From assembly GCA_002900995.3 (NCBI GenBank), contig CM035307.1, positions 1,178,001-1,242,000 on the forward strand: DNA of 64,000 bases, given 5' to 3'. Source of the DNA: Ganoderma boninense. Its lineage: Eukaryota > Basidiomycota > Agaricomycetes > Polyporales > Polyporaceae. The notes under the pieces are model-generated. The model ran no database searches and was not told the DNA's origin. It worked only from the letters and a program-made list of their open reading frames with translations. A program made the translations under genes and the position numbers. Below, piece after piece: positions 12,829 to 25,100 of the stretch (its first letter is position 1; each line of letters opens with the position of its first letter).

Positions 12829-15800
12829 TCATCGACTCTGCGAGGGGCCGACAGGTGTCATGGTGGTCGCACGCTGGAAGAGTAGCAGGTTCTTCAGCGA
12901 CTTCCTCGCGGTGAGGCTGCCATTGCTATTGGTATTCGAGGATGCCAAGGCGTCCTTGTCCCGCATGGTATCATCCCGGAACCTGACCCCATTCGCTCTC
13001 GAGCGCGACGACGTCGAAGAGATGAACAGGGACCGATGCCGCTTCGGACTGCAGTTGTAGTGGTCGCGGGTTCCTCGAGGCCGCGGAACGTCCAGGTACT
13101 GATTGCGCATCGCCACGCTGTCGGTCGACGTCCGGCTGACCATACGACGGCGCGAGTCCGCGTGCCCGAGATGGTCATCGACAATTGAGTTTGCAGACGA
13201 GGAAGACGCGGATGTCCGGCCCCGCCGCAGCGAAGCGCGTCTCAGCCATTCCATGAGGCTGTTCGACGAATCAGAGGACGAGGGGCTATTCACCGTCAGC
13301 ACGGGGCTTGGCGAGGCCCGGCTCGATGAAGACGATGCTGACCGCGAGCGTGGTGAGTGGAACAGCGAACGGACATTGTCGACGAGGGAGCGCGAGCGTT
13401 TGGGCACTGTCGCCCTTCCGCGTTGGATACTCGGCTCGGACTCGGGGACACGTATGGTCCCGCTCGGAGACATGCCGGGGGTGGGTATGGGAAGGGGGGA
13501 GGTATCCACAGGACTCGGGAGGACGGACGAGACGGACGAGCAGCGCGATACGTCGGGAGGAGAGTCGAGGGCGAGCGGTTCTGGACTGTGGACGAGCGGG
13601 CCGGTGGGCTGGTCCTGCTGCTCCGCGCTCATCTGCGCGATAGCTGTCGAGATCGCAGGCGCAATAGAGGTGGGTGGTCTCCTCTGCCGCCTCGCAGCAA
13701 GCGTCTTGGACCGGAAGGTCAGCCCACCGGACTCCGAGGGCGCAGGGCCCCCAAGCTCAGGCACCGAGTTTGCAGTGGTGGCGTAGCTCGGAAGGGCCGG
13801 TACGGGCGGCGGGTTCATGTCGAGGTCGATCGAGCTCTTCCTGCGTGACACGAGCACGTTGTCGTACTTGCGCTTTGCGGCCGAGAAGCCCATCGCGCTG
13901 GCGAGGCTGATGCCCGAGCTCGAGCGGGGCACAGTAGACTGCTGCTTGCTCTTGCTAGGCCCGGGGGAGCGCACGGAAAACAGCTCCTCGCCACGCATCT
14001 GCGCCTGTGCGCGGACCGCCAGGCAGGACTCGGAGAAAACGTCATGGAGCCCGCTCTCGACCTGACCGCGGACCTGGCCGTTTGGGCGTGCAATGCGCAA
14101 GTCGAACGCGATCGGGGCGAAGAACGCCTTGACGGACGCGGTCGACGAGCGCCTGCTCACGGCCGCGGAGAGCGTGCTGCCCTGAGCGTAGTAGTGGTGC
14201 TCCGCCTTCGCCCCGGGAATGCCGTCGAGCCTGAACATCGCCTTCGAGTATCGCAACTTCATCGGGGATGGATAGGTCGACGTAGTCTCGTGGCTCATCT
14301 CGCTCTCCTTCTCCAGCTCCGAATTTGACTGGATGGTGGACAACCGGCGCAGAGAGTCGTCTGGGAGCGGCTCTTCCACCACGGTCGCAGAGGGGGCGAT
14401 AGTTGGCGACCTGTCGTCCGCCTGGAGGCTGGAAAAGGGTTCCCGCGCCCACGTCCGCTTCGTCGACAGCGCGTCGTTGATCACCGCCATCCATATCGCC
14501 TTCTCCTGCGAGCACGAGGCAGCGAGCTGGAGGTGGTGCCCGTAGCCGCTGACGCGGAAGGTATACGGGTATAATGCTGTGTCGCAGACGACCGCGTCGT
14601 GTTTTCGAAACGGAGGGAGAGTCCCGTAATTCTATCAGCATTCTGCACGCTCGCCAGCGAAACAGGAAAACTCACGATCGTCCTCCTCGATGTCCACCAC
14701 CTCGACCTCGCTCAGCGCGAACCAGTGCCTCGGCTCGTACACCCGCCCGCCTTTCGGAATCTTCGCGAGAATGCAGTACCCGCCGGCGTACAAGAACGCG
14801 CCAAAGTACTTCGCCCGCTGCACCGGATGCTGGACAACGTCCAACGCACCGGCGAGCAAGCACGGCCCGAGCGACGACACAAAGTCCGCCGTCAAGTAGG
14901 CTATACGCGGGCCCGGCGCCGGAGCAGGGACGAGGGCCGGCGCGACAGGCGACTGCGAAGCACCACTGGAGCCAGGGGATGTGGACGCAGAAGACGCCGG
15001 AGAACAGGAGGATATCGACACCGGATTTGAGTGTCCGTGGGAGGACGACGAGTTATCCGACGAGGGAGGCGACGACGCCGCCGACGGCTGTGGCGCGCCG
15101 GAATTTGTCGAAGACGGAAGAGGGGGGTTCGTGAACACCAAACGCGAGTGGATGAGTGCTGAGCGGAGGTTGTGCGCCTCCTTCTCGCTCGCGCGGTTCA
15201 CGCGGCTCGTCATCTCGCGCATGGCCACTGTCGCTCGCCTGAGGGTATCTCCCGAGCGGTCCGTCGAGTCAGGCTCGACAAGGGCGTCCGTGTGGTCATC
15301 GGACACACTCCGTGCCTGTCGCTTGTCCTTCAGCTGGTCGAGCAGGAGCGGGTACTTGCATATCCGCTGCACCGGTTTGATGAGGTAGTCAGTGAGCTTG
15401 AGCTTGTGCCCGGTCCACCGCACTTTTCTCTCCGGTGTCGGCATAGCGAATGTCGCCGATGAAGGGCTCGACGTGGGGAAGGGGAACTGGCTGCGCGCAG
15501 CAGTATCTGGGAGGCTCGCAGCAGAAGAGGGGAAGCCAATGGGTGTTGAATGGCGCCGCTTTGCGACCGTCGCAAACGGTTCGGGGGACGGGATCTCCTC
15601 CTGCTCGGTCGAAGTGGGAGACGTCGGCGAAAGCTCCACTTCCTCCTTGGTCTCGTCGGGGTGCGATCCAGGAGAAACATTCGAGGCGAGGAGTGCACAT
15701 CGCTGCTCGTACGCGTCCCAGGCCGACGGCGACCGCTCCTGCACGCGCCGCACGACATCTCCAGCAGCGTTATGGCCGGGGCAGAATGTTTCGTAAACGC

Positions 15801-17832
15801 CGAAGGACGCCGCCTGACATGCACCGTTAGCCACGACCCTGAGAGCGAAGTCACGGGGGACGATGGCAGACGGGAGATCATGTGAACGCACCTCGTCGAC
15901 AAACTTGGCCGCAACGAGCTCGATCGCCCGTTCCACCTCCTCTGTCGCCGTCTCCTCTGTCCTCTGCGTCCTTCCCTGACTGTGGTTGCCCTGCTCGAAC
16001 GCTATCCGGAAACTCGTAACGCTAACTGCGTCACGCAACTCGCCCACAAAGCGCTCATGCTGCCTCAGCAAATCCAGGGCGTTCCTGCATATGGCCCGGG
16101 CCTCCTTCTCTGAGAGAAGGGGTCCAAACGTGCGCGACTTGCCCTGTTTGAGGGTGAGCATCCTATTTGAGCCTGAGCCCTCCCTTTCACGTTCCCTGGA
16201 GTTGCCGTCCGAAGGTGGGGGTGGACATGAGGTATGCCGTTCTCGCTCCTGTAGAGAGCCGCAGTCGGAAGTCGAGTTGGAAAGGTAATCGGCGCTCCCC
16301 GAGGGTGTGGGGAGAGGGGTGGCCTGGAGAAATGATGATCGGGAACTGGGGAATAATGAGGGTATCGAGAGTGCGGAGAAGGTTGACATTGACCGACCGG
16401 GTGTGGCCACGCCAAGAGTTTGTTGTTGGGAAGCCGCCAGTGGGGGAGGGGCAAGGGAGGCCGGGCCGGTCGCGGTCTGTGGGGAAGTAGGGGTAGAGAG
16501 GAGCAGGAGCTGGTCGAGATACACCTGGTAAAGGGACCAAGGTTCAGCAACAAAAGTGCATCGCGATGGTCATGCAACAAGGGGGGGTGGGGAGCGAAAG
16601 CAGAAGGGAGATAAGAGGGAACGCACCGTGACCAGCGCGCGGAGGTCGAAGAGGTACCCGACTTCGGTCGTGAGCAGCTCCATAAGGGCATGATAGCGAC
16701 GGAGCCTCTCCGCCCGCTCGCGCTGCTGTTCATGCGTTCGTGTACGAGCCATCTCAGTTTCGGTGTCGCGTTCGCGTTCGGCGTCCGGGTCCGGATCCAG
16801 GTCTGCAAGGTCTGCGTCTGCTGCATCCCCTCCGCGCCGGGGCCTTTTCTGCTCCTTATACGCGCTCTGCTGGTGCCCCGCGTCCTCTTCATCGGATGCA
16901 TCACCCTCCTCCGCGTCGAGGTTGAACAGCTTCCTTCCCACCCTTCTGACCACGCCTGTTTCACATGCACCTAGCCCTGGCCCCGGTCCCGCAAATTCAG
17001 ACGCAGACGCCACACGCGGGTTTAAACTCATCGCATCCTGTATCATGGGCGCGCGGCGCGACAGGCTCGGAAGGAGCGACTCCTCGTCCTGGTCCCTGTC
17101 GATCGGCGCGAGGGGCAGTGGAGGCAACTCTTTGGGCGCCCCACCAGGACGTGCCCCCGGTCGGGGCGGAAGAGGCTTTGACAGGTCTGCAGGAAGGGAG
17201 AGCCGGCGCGCTGAGGACCGCGCACGCCTGCCGCCGCCTGTGAGCACAGTTAAAGATGCGGAAGTCGCCAACGTGGGTGACCATGGCTGCGAGGGTTCGA
17301 CCGCGCCCCAGCTACCGGGACTTGTGTGGTCGGCGTGGGCGTCGCAGTCCGCCGCGCTCAGTGGGAAGTCTTCAGGAGGGGAGAGTGGTGCGAAGCGCGA
17401 GGCCGCGGGGCCCTTGGGCGGTGGTGTGGGCGGACAGGTGGTCCAGGTGGGATTTGGGGGAAAGGGGTGGTGGGTGACATAGTCGGCTATGGGGAGTTGT
17501 GGCGCAGGAGGAATTGTGCTGGTATTGGCATGGGCTGGCACGAGCTTGCGGGCGGCTGTGTCAAGCCCCGCAGCAGACGTGGACGCGTGGGCGACCTCTG
17601 GAGTGAGGGTGGGGGACGCCATAATGGGAGGGAGGGGGGTGAAGGAGAGGATGCCGGCGGAGGGCCTCCTGGGGTTTGCACGAGAGAACGTGGCTTGCGC
17701 GGGAGGCGGGGGAGGAGGAAAAGGGACGAGGGCGGGAACGGAGAGACTGATTGGGACGGCGGGGTTGTGGGTGGCTGCGCGACGGTCGAGCAAAGAGGAC
17801 CTGGGGGGAAGCACGTTCATTGAGGCTGACAT
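12829..17832 (-). CDS. Dbl-homology (DH-PH) Rho GEF with long disordered flanks
   Basis: Second predicted Rho/Cdc42-type exchange factor in the window. Start ATG at 17832 (MSASMNVLPPRSS), stop TGA 12829-12831. The first exon (to 16627) is Pro/Ser-rich and ends in the opening helix of the DH domain (RYHALMELLTTEVGYLFDLR). Exon 2 starts at 16524 and carries the rest of the DH domain, with LSEKEARAICRNALDLLRQH and the diagnostic CR3 helix LKLTDYLIKPVQRICKYPLL. A PH-like region follows (RHWFALSEVEVVDIEEDD, then YPYTFRVSG and QEKAIWMAVINDAL). The C-terminal 500 residues are Ser/Arg-rich and disordered. The exon 2/3 junction (donor about 14675) could not be joined in frame with any acceptor I found, so a small indel or an unusual acceptor is possible there. 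No symbol is assigned. Confidence 0.78.
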
Positions 17833-18933
17833 GATGGCGGACAGGCCTGGCTTCGCGCATTCGAGATAAGACCGGGCATACGCGACGGGTGCGGGAGGAG
17901 GCCGCCCGGGGTGCGCAGCGTCGCGTCGAGCAGCGAGGGGCCCGAGTGGGAGAGGGACGAGGGCGTAAAAGAGAGACTGGGAAAGGAGGCGCGAGCGAGA
18001 GAATGGACAGTGCGCACGAGTGAATCGTATAACAATCCGAACCCTGCCGGCGACACTGGCCTGCGGCCTCGGGCGCCTCGTTTCCGGTTCGTAGACACGC
18101 GCCGAATCGCGTCGCTATTCGCCTCCACGCTCTTTTCTCGCCCGATATCGTCGGCACCAATTCCGCCCTTCCCATGGCTCTGTCAGGCTTTCCGAGGAAG
18201 AGGCAAGTAGAGTGGCTGGTGCTCACCGCTGCGAATCCTGCGCGTCGACCGTCGAGGACGAAGGCAAGAACGAGGACAAGCCGAGCACCGCGGTCATCAT
18301 CGTGCGAGGACGAGGGCCTAGTCCCAACTGGGAGGAGACACGCGCTCCTGTCACGGTGGGGCTCCTGTTCCTGCTCCTGTGCTGCGTCCATTTCCCTCTG
18401 ACGCAATCCCTTACCACTCGCTCATTTTCCTTCTCGGCCCGGTCCCGTCATCGCCAAAAATGGCTACCCTTTCACCATATCAGGAAGCTCTGATCGCACT
18501 ACTCATGGGCGTCTCTTCCACGCCCGCCATGCTCCCGGTCCGCCACAGACGTCGTCTCGTTTACCTCCGCTGTGATTCCTTCCTTTGGTTAACCACGCTG
18601 CGCTTACCGGACTATCCCCCTCACTCTGCAACCGCACCACAACGCTAAACCTTTGTCCACAAAAAGTATCCCGCCGGCGTCCATTGGTCATCCCTGGTAC
18701 CATTCTCGTGTCCTTGGTACTTTCGTCTTGTCGGCGTTTGGCATGTCGATGACATGCAAGGCCTGAATTCCATGCGAGAAGCACCCTCCGAGTAACGCGC
18801 ACATGCGCTGAATAACAAATCCCCAAGAAGCCCGCAGTACACGCCCCGTAATGTACAACACAGGAGAGATTCGTATGCACCTCAACAACTCACTTGGCCC
18901 AACAGATCGCCCGCAGACCACACGCTCTCGCTC
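17833..18933. other. Intergenic region upstream of the DH-PH GEF gene
   Basis: About 1.1 kb between the GEF start at 17832 and the end of the LRR gene at 18934, both on the minus strand. It should hold the GEF promoter and 5' leader and the LRR gene's 3' region. Open frames across it are arginine/serine-rich shadows without motifs. Nothing further is recognised. Confidence 0.5.
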
Positions 18934-20633
18934 TCAATACAATGCCCGCGAGTCGTCTCCTCTCGGCTCGAAGAGGATGTTCAGCCGCTCCGCCTCCCTC
19001 CTCCGCCACTCCTCCTTATCCAAAAACGCCCAGAGCGCCCGAATGTTCTGTCGTCGGAAGACGCGATGCATGCCCTGCTTCGAGTTCCGTGAGTCGTGAT
19101 GCACCCCTCCGCCTGCACGCGACGCCCATTCGAGCAATGACGACCGCGTCCATCTTCTCGCTTCGCCGCATCCCCCCGAGCGGCGTCGGACGTGCCGACC
19201 TGCCAATACCACGCCACGCAGCTCGCTCCCAGGCCGCGAACGACCACCAGAGCGCGGCGCATTAGACAGCCCGTTGACAAGTCGCAGCCATAATCGGAGA
19301 TGGGGGATCCGGAGTCAGCGGGCTTGATGTACACAACCATGCTTACCTCGTGCGGCCGGTCAGCGAACCGGCGGACCCCGCGCCGCTGCAGGGCCGGGAC
19401 GCCAGAGAGGCTCAGGTATTGAAGATTCGTCAGCCTGCGCAGCAGCGCCTGCACGGCGTCCAGTGTAAGGCGGGCACAATAGGAGAGGTGGAGGTGCTCC
19501 AGCGCAGATGCGTGCTCGGAGAGGAAGAATGCGGCCTGGTCGGTCAGCTTGGGCAGGCCTGCAGCGCCGAGCCGCTCGAGGCGGGGTAACGAAGCCAGCG
19601 CGAACACCGTGAGATCTGTCAGCCTTGGCATGACTGGGCCCCATAATGCGATTGCGAGCATCCGAACAATGCAAGATTGTGTACATTAGCATTGTGGCAA
19701 TGATTGGCATGATGCGAATAGGAGAGAATGCGTACTGACAGCTTATGTCGACCGAGCGAAGCCGCGGGCACGCAGAGGTGAGGGCATACATGCCGGCATC
19801 CGTGACCCTCTCCAGGCCTGCGACGTCGATCTCGACCAAGTGCTCTCCGAGCCCACACAGTCGATACATTGCGTTATCGCTGAGCTTGATGCACCCAGCG
19901 AGGATAAGGTGGGCTATCCTCGGCGCATGCGCAACGAAGCCAAAGACCGCCGCGTCTGTCAGCCGCGCGCAATGGCTCACGTCGAGGAAGCGCAGGTCCC
20001 CCAGCTTGTATATAGGGGGCAGGACGAGCGGCGGCAGGGTCTCCATCCAGGACCTGTGCCGATCCCGCTCGTGGCTTCCGTGCGCCGCTTCTTCGTGGCT
20101 AACATCGTCGCGCCGGCGTCGTGGGTCCACGGGAAGCCTGAGTCAGTGACATTCTTGCATCCGACGAGGGACCAGCGCCTGAGGTTCTTCGCGTACGTCC
20201 ATACATCGCGCGTGGCGAGCGCGGTGACGAGGGGCAGCATGTCCATGTCGAGTTCCTCCAGATGCGGCAGTCCGCGCACGAGCGCTCCAACTGCAGCGTC
20301 TGTGGTGCTGAAGACCCGACTTATCGAGAGCGCGCGGAGGGACGTTGCGTGCGTCGCGACAGCTTTGAGTCCGAGATCGGTGACGTCGGCGCACCCTGAG
20401 ACGTCGAGGTGGGTCAGCTCGTCCGCGTGCTGGGCGAGGAGGATGAGTGTTCGTGATGAGAGGTCACGGATGCCGCTCAGGCGGGCGGAGGTGACGTTGG
20501 GGCAGTGCGGGAGGACCGCAGCAAGGTCGTCGTCGGAGACGATGGGGTGCAGATATGATTCAGCCTGGAATTCGAGGTGCTCAGCGTTGTAGCAAGATTC
20601 CTCGTCGACGGGTAGGGTGTTGATGTACTCCAT
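18934..20633 (-). CDS. Leucine-rich repeat protein of the Grr1/Amn1 type (RNI-like)
   Basis: Protein built of cysteine-containing LRRs as in SCF F-box LRR proteins and Amn1. The start is ATG 20633 in a strong context (CCACCATGG). Repeats are visible as LTHLDVSGCADVTDLGLKA, LRRWSLVGCKNVTDSG, LRFLDVSHCARLTDAAVFG, IAHLILAGCIKLSDNAMY, VEIDVAGLERVTDAGMYAL, LERLGAAGLPKLTDQAAFF and LEHLHLSYCARLTLDAVQ. A C-terminal tail follows (MHRVFRRQNIRALWAFL), like the tail of Grr1-type proteins. No F-box is visible before the first repeat, so an adaptor role as for Amn1, or a missed upstream exon, is possible. The frame breaks at about 20131: DSGFP continues into VDPRRRRDDVSH only if a C is added to a CCC run. 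Splice acceptors near the C-terminus are ambiguous. Confidence 0.75.
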
Positions 20634-21043
20634 GGTGGCGTCGTCATCGGTGGGTTACGAGGAACTCCGGGCAAGAGAGCGCGATGGGCAAGTTATGTGC
20701 GCGATAGGAAAGCATGACTCTGACTGTGGGACAAGGGCCGAGCGACATTGAGGGCAAAATGTCCAATTGAGGCTTTGGACTGACCGTCGGTGGGGCTGGA
20801 GGCAAGGATACAAGCGCTTGCGAAACTCAAAGCTTCCTCCCAAAAAGCCGGAACTTCGGAGGGATCCGAGCGGCCCGACTGATCCGTTGTTGAGCGCTTA
20901 ATGGAAGGTAAGCGCGCCGGTCGGACGCGTGCCGGTGCAACGTCTCTTGATTCTTGGTGTATCGCCCGGGTCGCCCCAGACAACCAGCACAAGCGAATGC
21001 ACGACCACGACGTCTTCGGACACTGCTCCAGACATCTGACGCC
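20634..21043. promoter_or_regulatory. Divergent promoter region
   Basis: 410 bp separating the minus-strand LRR gene (ATG 20633) from the plus-strand small membrane protein gene (ATG 21044). It should contain both promoters. No canonical TATA box was recognised on either strand. Confidence 0.45.
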
Positions 21044-21498
21044 ATGAGCAACCTCTCATCGTCGTCCTCCATCACCCCCACGCCCTCCACATTCCACAAT
21101 ACCCCAACCGCGACACACCCAAACTCCGTCTACACCGCGCACAACGCATCGGGGCCCAGCACGCCCCCCAGCGCCGGCCTTCCGCCAGACTCTCCGAATC
21201 GGAGTCGCATACCGGTGACGCCTGCCGTGCTCCGAAACATATTTTCCTCCTCGCGGACACCGCTCGAGGAGCGCTCCCTGTCGCGCATCGCGTTCTTCAG
21301 GTGCGTACTTTACTTTGACAGCCAACACGCGTCGCCATGCACACGAGGCCCCTTGTCCTTTGAAACGCTGATGGGATGTTTGGATGGGTATGCAGGTTTA
21401 CGGGATTCCTGTTGAGCTGCTTGTGTATCAGCCTTGCAGCCGCACGAGGGCGCGCCATCAAGAGCGGGGCGGCTTTGCTTGGTGTAGGCGTCGTATGA
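21044..21498 (+). CDS. Small predicted membrane protein, function unknown
   Basis: I do not recognise this family. Exon 1 (21044-21300) encodes a Ser/Thr/Pro-rich N-terminus ending in PLEERSLSRIAFFR. Exon 2 starts at 21396 with FTGFLLSCLCISLAAARG, a likely transmembrane helix, then a Gly/Ala-rich second hydrophobic stretch. The frame stops at TGA 21496-21498, giving about 119 residues. One base later in phase, the text reads YDYWQNAIPWRT followed by a stop at 21530-21532, which looks far more like a true C-terminus than the present end. A one-base insertion near 21493 is therefore suspected. Confidence 0.5.
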
Positions 21499-21532
21499 CT
21501 ATTGGCAGAATGCTATTCCCTGGCGGACGTGA

Positions 21533-22137
21533 TCACTACTGGACAAGGTCTTGCTGTCCAACCAGACCCCTTTTGTCTGGTGCAGAAGGCGCATACATGG
21601 CTCTGTGTACCAGAACCCGGCGCCGAAGTTAAAGTCAGAAGGCGCGCGCTGCGGCACGTTGCGACTCGTTGCGTGCATGAATGTCCACCACCTGGAGTCC
21701 TGCTGGGCAGTAATTGACAGGTGCGTGACTGTGCCCTCATGTTAACTAGCGCCTTGTTCATAGACCTGGAATTTTAGCTGCAAGCTTATTCTGTCGCATC
21801 TGTAGAGTCACAAACAGGTGTGCGATGTGCCTTGAGAGCATATGTGCAAAGGCTGGGATCGTCCAGTCGCCGTTGCTTTTCTGTGGGCCTCAGTGAATTG
21901 TTCTTTCGATCGAGGTCAAGGTTTGGGGAAGGGTTCACCACGAGCACGCGCAAGGAATGTGGAGTTCATCACCGTAGGTCTATAAGGAAGGGCTTTGCCA
22001 GCATGAGGATCATCTTTCTCTCTCTCGTCCACGACAATGGCTTCAGCTGGAAAGGGAAAGCGTCCCATACCTTTCATGACTAACTCCACTCCATCAGTAG
22101 CAGACCCGACGATGCCACGCGAGGAACGCAGGAACCT
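21533..22137. other. Intergenic, nothing recognised
   Basis: 600 bp between the small membrane protein gene and the amidohydrolase-like gene. There is an open frame from 22037 (MASAGKGKRPIPFM) out of phase with the downstream gene. It could be an upstream ORF or an unspliced 5' exon but has no motif. No repeats or RNA genes were seen. Confidence 0.4.
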
Positions 22138-25100
22138 ATGCAGACATGGAGACACCGACGTCTGCCCCATAGAGCCCTCACTGTCCTCCTCGCCGCCCTC
22201 GCTTTATACGGGCTTTCCAGCACCATTTTCTCATCCTCTCGGAACTACCGCATACACTCACAAGTCATCTCGCCTGCCCTAGAGGACATCCTCAGCCGAT
22301 GCGCCAGCCGCGACGCCACCCCTCTATCTCCCGAAGACAATACCCCGTTCCTCAATCGCGACGAGAACGACAGGTTCGAGGCCGGCACCCGCGCGACAGT
22401 CATCAAGAACGTCACGCTCTGGACGGGCGCGCGGAACGGGACCGAGATCGTGTATGGCGATATCTTGCTCGACAAGGGTCTTGTACAGGCGATCGGATAC
22501 GTCCCGGAATGGGACTACTCCAAGTACGACACAGACGTCATCGACGCGCAGGGCGGGTGGGTCACACCAGGACTCGGTACGTGCCCGGTTCATGTCTTAG
22601 GTTTATGAATTTTGGTTGTGAGCTCATTGGAGGATGGACACTCTTGGCAGTGGACCTACACTCGCATGTTGGGGTCGTCAGTGCACCTGTTACGGCTGGC
22701 GCGCTCGAGCTCGACTCGCCCAACGGCCCTATCCTTCCCTGGCTGCGGAGCATCGACGCACTGAACACGCACGACGCTTCCTTCGCATATGCGATCGCGG
22801 GCGGCGTGACGACCGTCCAGGTCCTCCCCGACAACGGACATAACGCAATAGGTAAGTCGGCACGGTATCCAAACGGCGACGGGAAGCGTATATCTGACAT
22901 ACCGCACGACTCGTGGTGGACGCGGTTGGGCGTGGTGCCTGCAGGGGGCCAAGCATTCATGATCAAGCTGCGCAAGACTTCGCTCCGCACGCCGACCTCG
23001 ATGATCATCGAACCCCCGCCCACCCTCAACGGGAGCAGGCGAGATCCCTACGAGCCGCGATGGAGGCACATCATGTGCGTCTTCGTCCTCGCTTCGTCCT
23101 CCCTCCTCCCTCCTCACCCTGGCCCTAACTCCACGTCTTCCATGCATCCTGTCCCCTCCAAAACTCACTTTAATTCATTACTCCTTCACTCGTCCACCTT
23201 CGCGATCGTGCCGCTAATGCGTACGCTGGTGCGTACGTGCAACCAGGATGGCGTGCGGCGAGAGCACCCGGGCGTATGGCAACCGCATGGACAACATATG
23301 GGCGCTTCCGTGCAGCCTTCGCCGTCGCGCGGGGGTTCCGCGACGCGCAGGATGCGTTCTGCTCGCGCGTTGAGGCTGGGCTCTGGGACGAGGCCGAGGC
23401 TCAGGCTCAGGCGTACCCGGAAGACTATAGGTGGGAGGCGCTCGTCGAAGTTCTTCGGGGCCGCGTCAAGGTGCGTGTGGGGTTTGATCCGTCTTTGTGT
23501 TGAGGGGGGGTCCAGGTTCAGGGCCTGAACGGCGCGGGATAATTTACAGGTGTCGGTGCAGTGCAACGAGGCGGTCGACCTGGACGCCATGGTTAGGGTG
23601 CGTGTCTTCGGTGGTAGTGTGCCCCGGACGTTGGTTTGACGGCGCGCGATCCGTAGCTGTCGCAGGAGTTCAGGATCCCGATCGCGTCGATCCATTCCGC
23701 GACTGAAGGGTACCTCATGCCGCAAATCCTGAAGGGAACGTGAGTTGCGTCAAGCCCTAAGTACGCCAGAGATTGGTCCTGACGACACGCATACAGCTAT
23801 GGGGGATCAGCAACCGTGGCGCTTTCAATCGACAGTTCTAAGGCTAGGCGTGAGGCATACCGTGGTTCTGAGTTCGCGTCACGAATCCTTGCAGAGAATG
23901 GCTTCCCCATCGCAATGAAGGTTGGTTTGTTGACACAAACGTCTCAGGCGATGTTGACTCAAACAACGTTACTTCAGTCCGAATATCCATCTCGCAATGG
24001 ACGGCATCTCATGTACGAGGCCCAGTTGGCCCATTACTACGGTATACAATCCCACCTCTTTTTGAAAGGTATAGGTATTCACTCACCGTGCCATTGTCCA
24101 GGTCTACCACCGAACTTGGCTCTGACGTCCGTGACCGCAATACCCGCGTTCGCAGCGGGCCTCTCCCACCGCGTCGGCATCCTCCGCGAAGGCGCAGATG
24201 CAGACCTCGTCCTCTGGGACTCGCACCCGCTCCAGCTCGGCGCGACCCCCCGCAAAGTCTGGATCGACGGCATCCTCCAGGTCGACGCCGACCGCGCACA
24301 GGTGCCCATGAACAAGCAGAAGAAGAAGGACCCCGCGATGCAGGAGCCCCCGAAGGTGCCCAACTTCGACGCCGAGCGCGAGAAGGCGGTCCGGTTCGAG
24401 GGGCTCGCGCCGCTCCGGCCGAACAGCACGAGCGGCGGGCGCGTCGTCTTCCAGAACGTCAAGGAGCTCTTCACGCGCGAGCGCGGCGACTATGCGCAGT
24501 TCGGGCTCGACGGGTACGAGGGCATGATGAACGTCGTGATCGAGCGCGGCCGCGTGACGTGCATCGGGCGGGTCTGTGGCTCGGAGGGCGAGGACGCGGA
24601 CGTGGTCGTGGACCTGCATGGGGGCTCGCTTGTTCCGGGGATGATGCACTTCGGCCCGGGGTTGGGCGTGGAGGAGATGGAAGGCGAGCCATCCACTGGG
24701 GATGGGGTCCGGTTCGACCCGCTCAGGGCGAACGTACCCGAGGTTATGGGGGATGTCGGGGCACTGGTAAGGGTCAGCGATGCTCTTCAATTTGGAACAA
24801 GAAACGCACTGTGGGTCTGTTTGCTCTATGCTCATTGGAAGGAAACTGACGAAAGGTCTGACAGGCTCGCGCACCGCGCGGGGGTAACATATGCTACCAC
24901 ATCCTTCCTACGGCCCGCTGCCTTCGCTCGCGGAAGCTTCATGGGTGGCCTCTCCGCCTCATTCCGCACGGGAGCGTCTAACTTTTTCGACCGTGCCGCT
25001 CTGATCAAGGCCGTGACTGCTCTGCACGTCGCCGTCGGCCGGTTTTCGCCCATGGCCCCGTCTCCTGGCGCTAGCGTGAGCACGGAGATCGCGACGCTGC

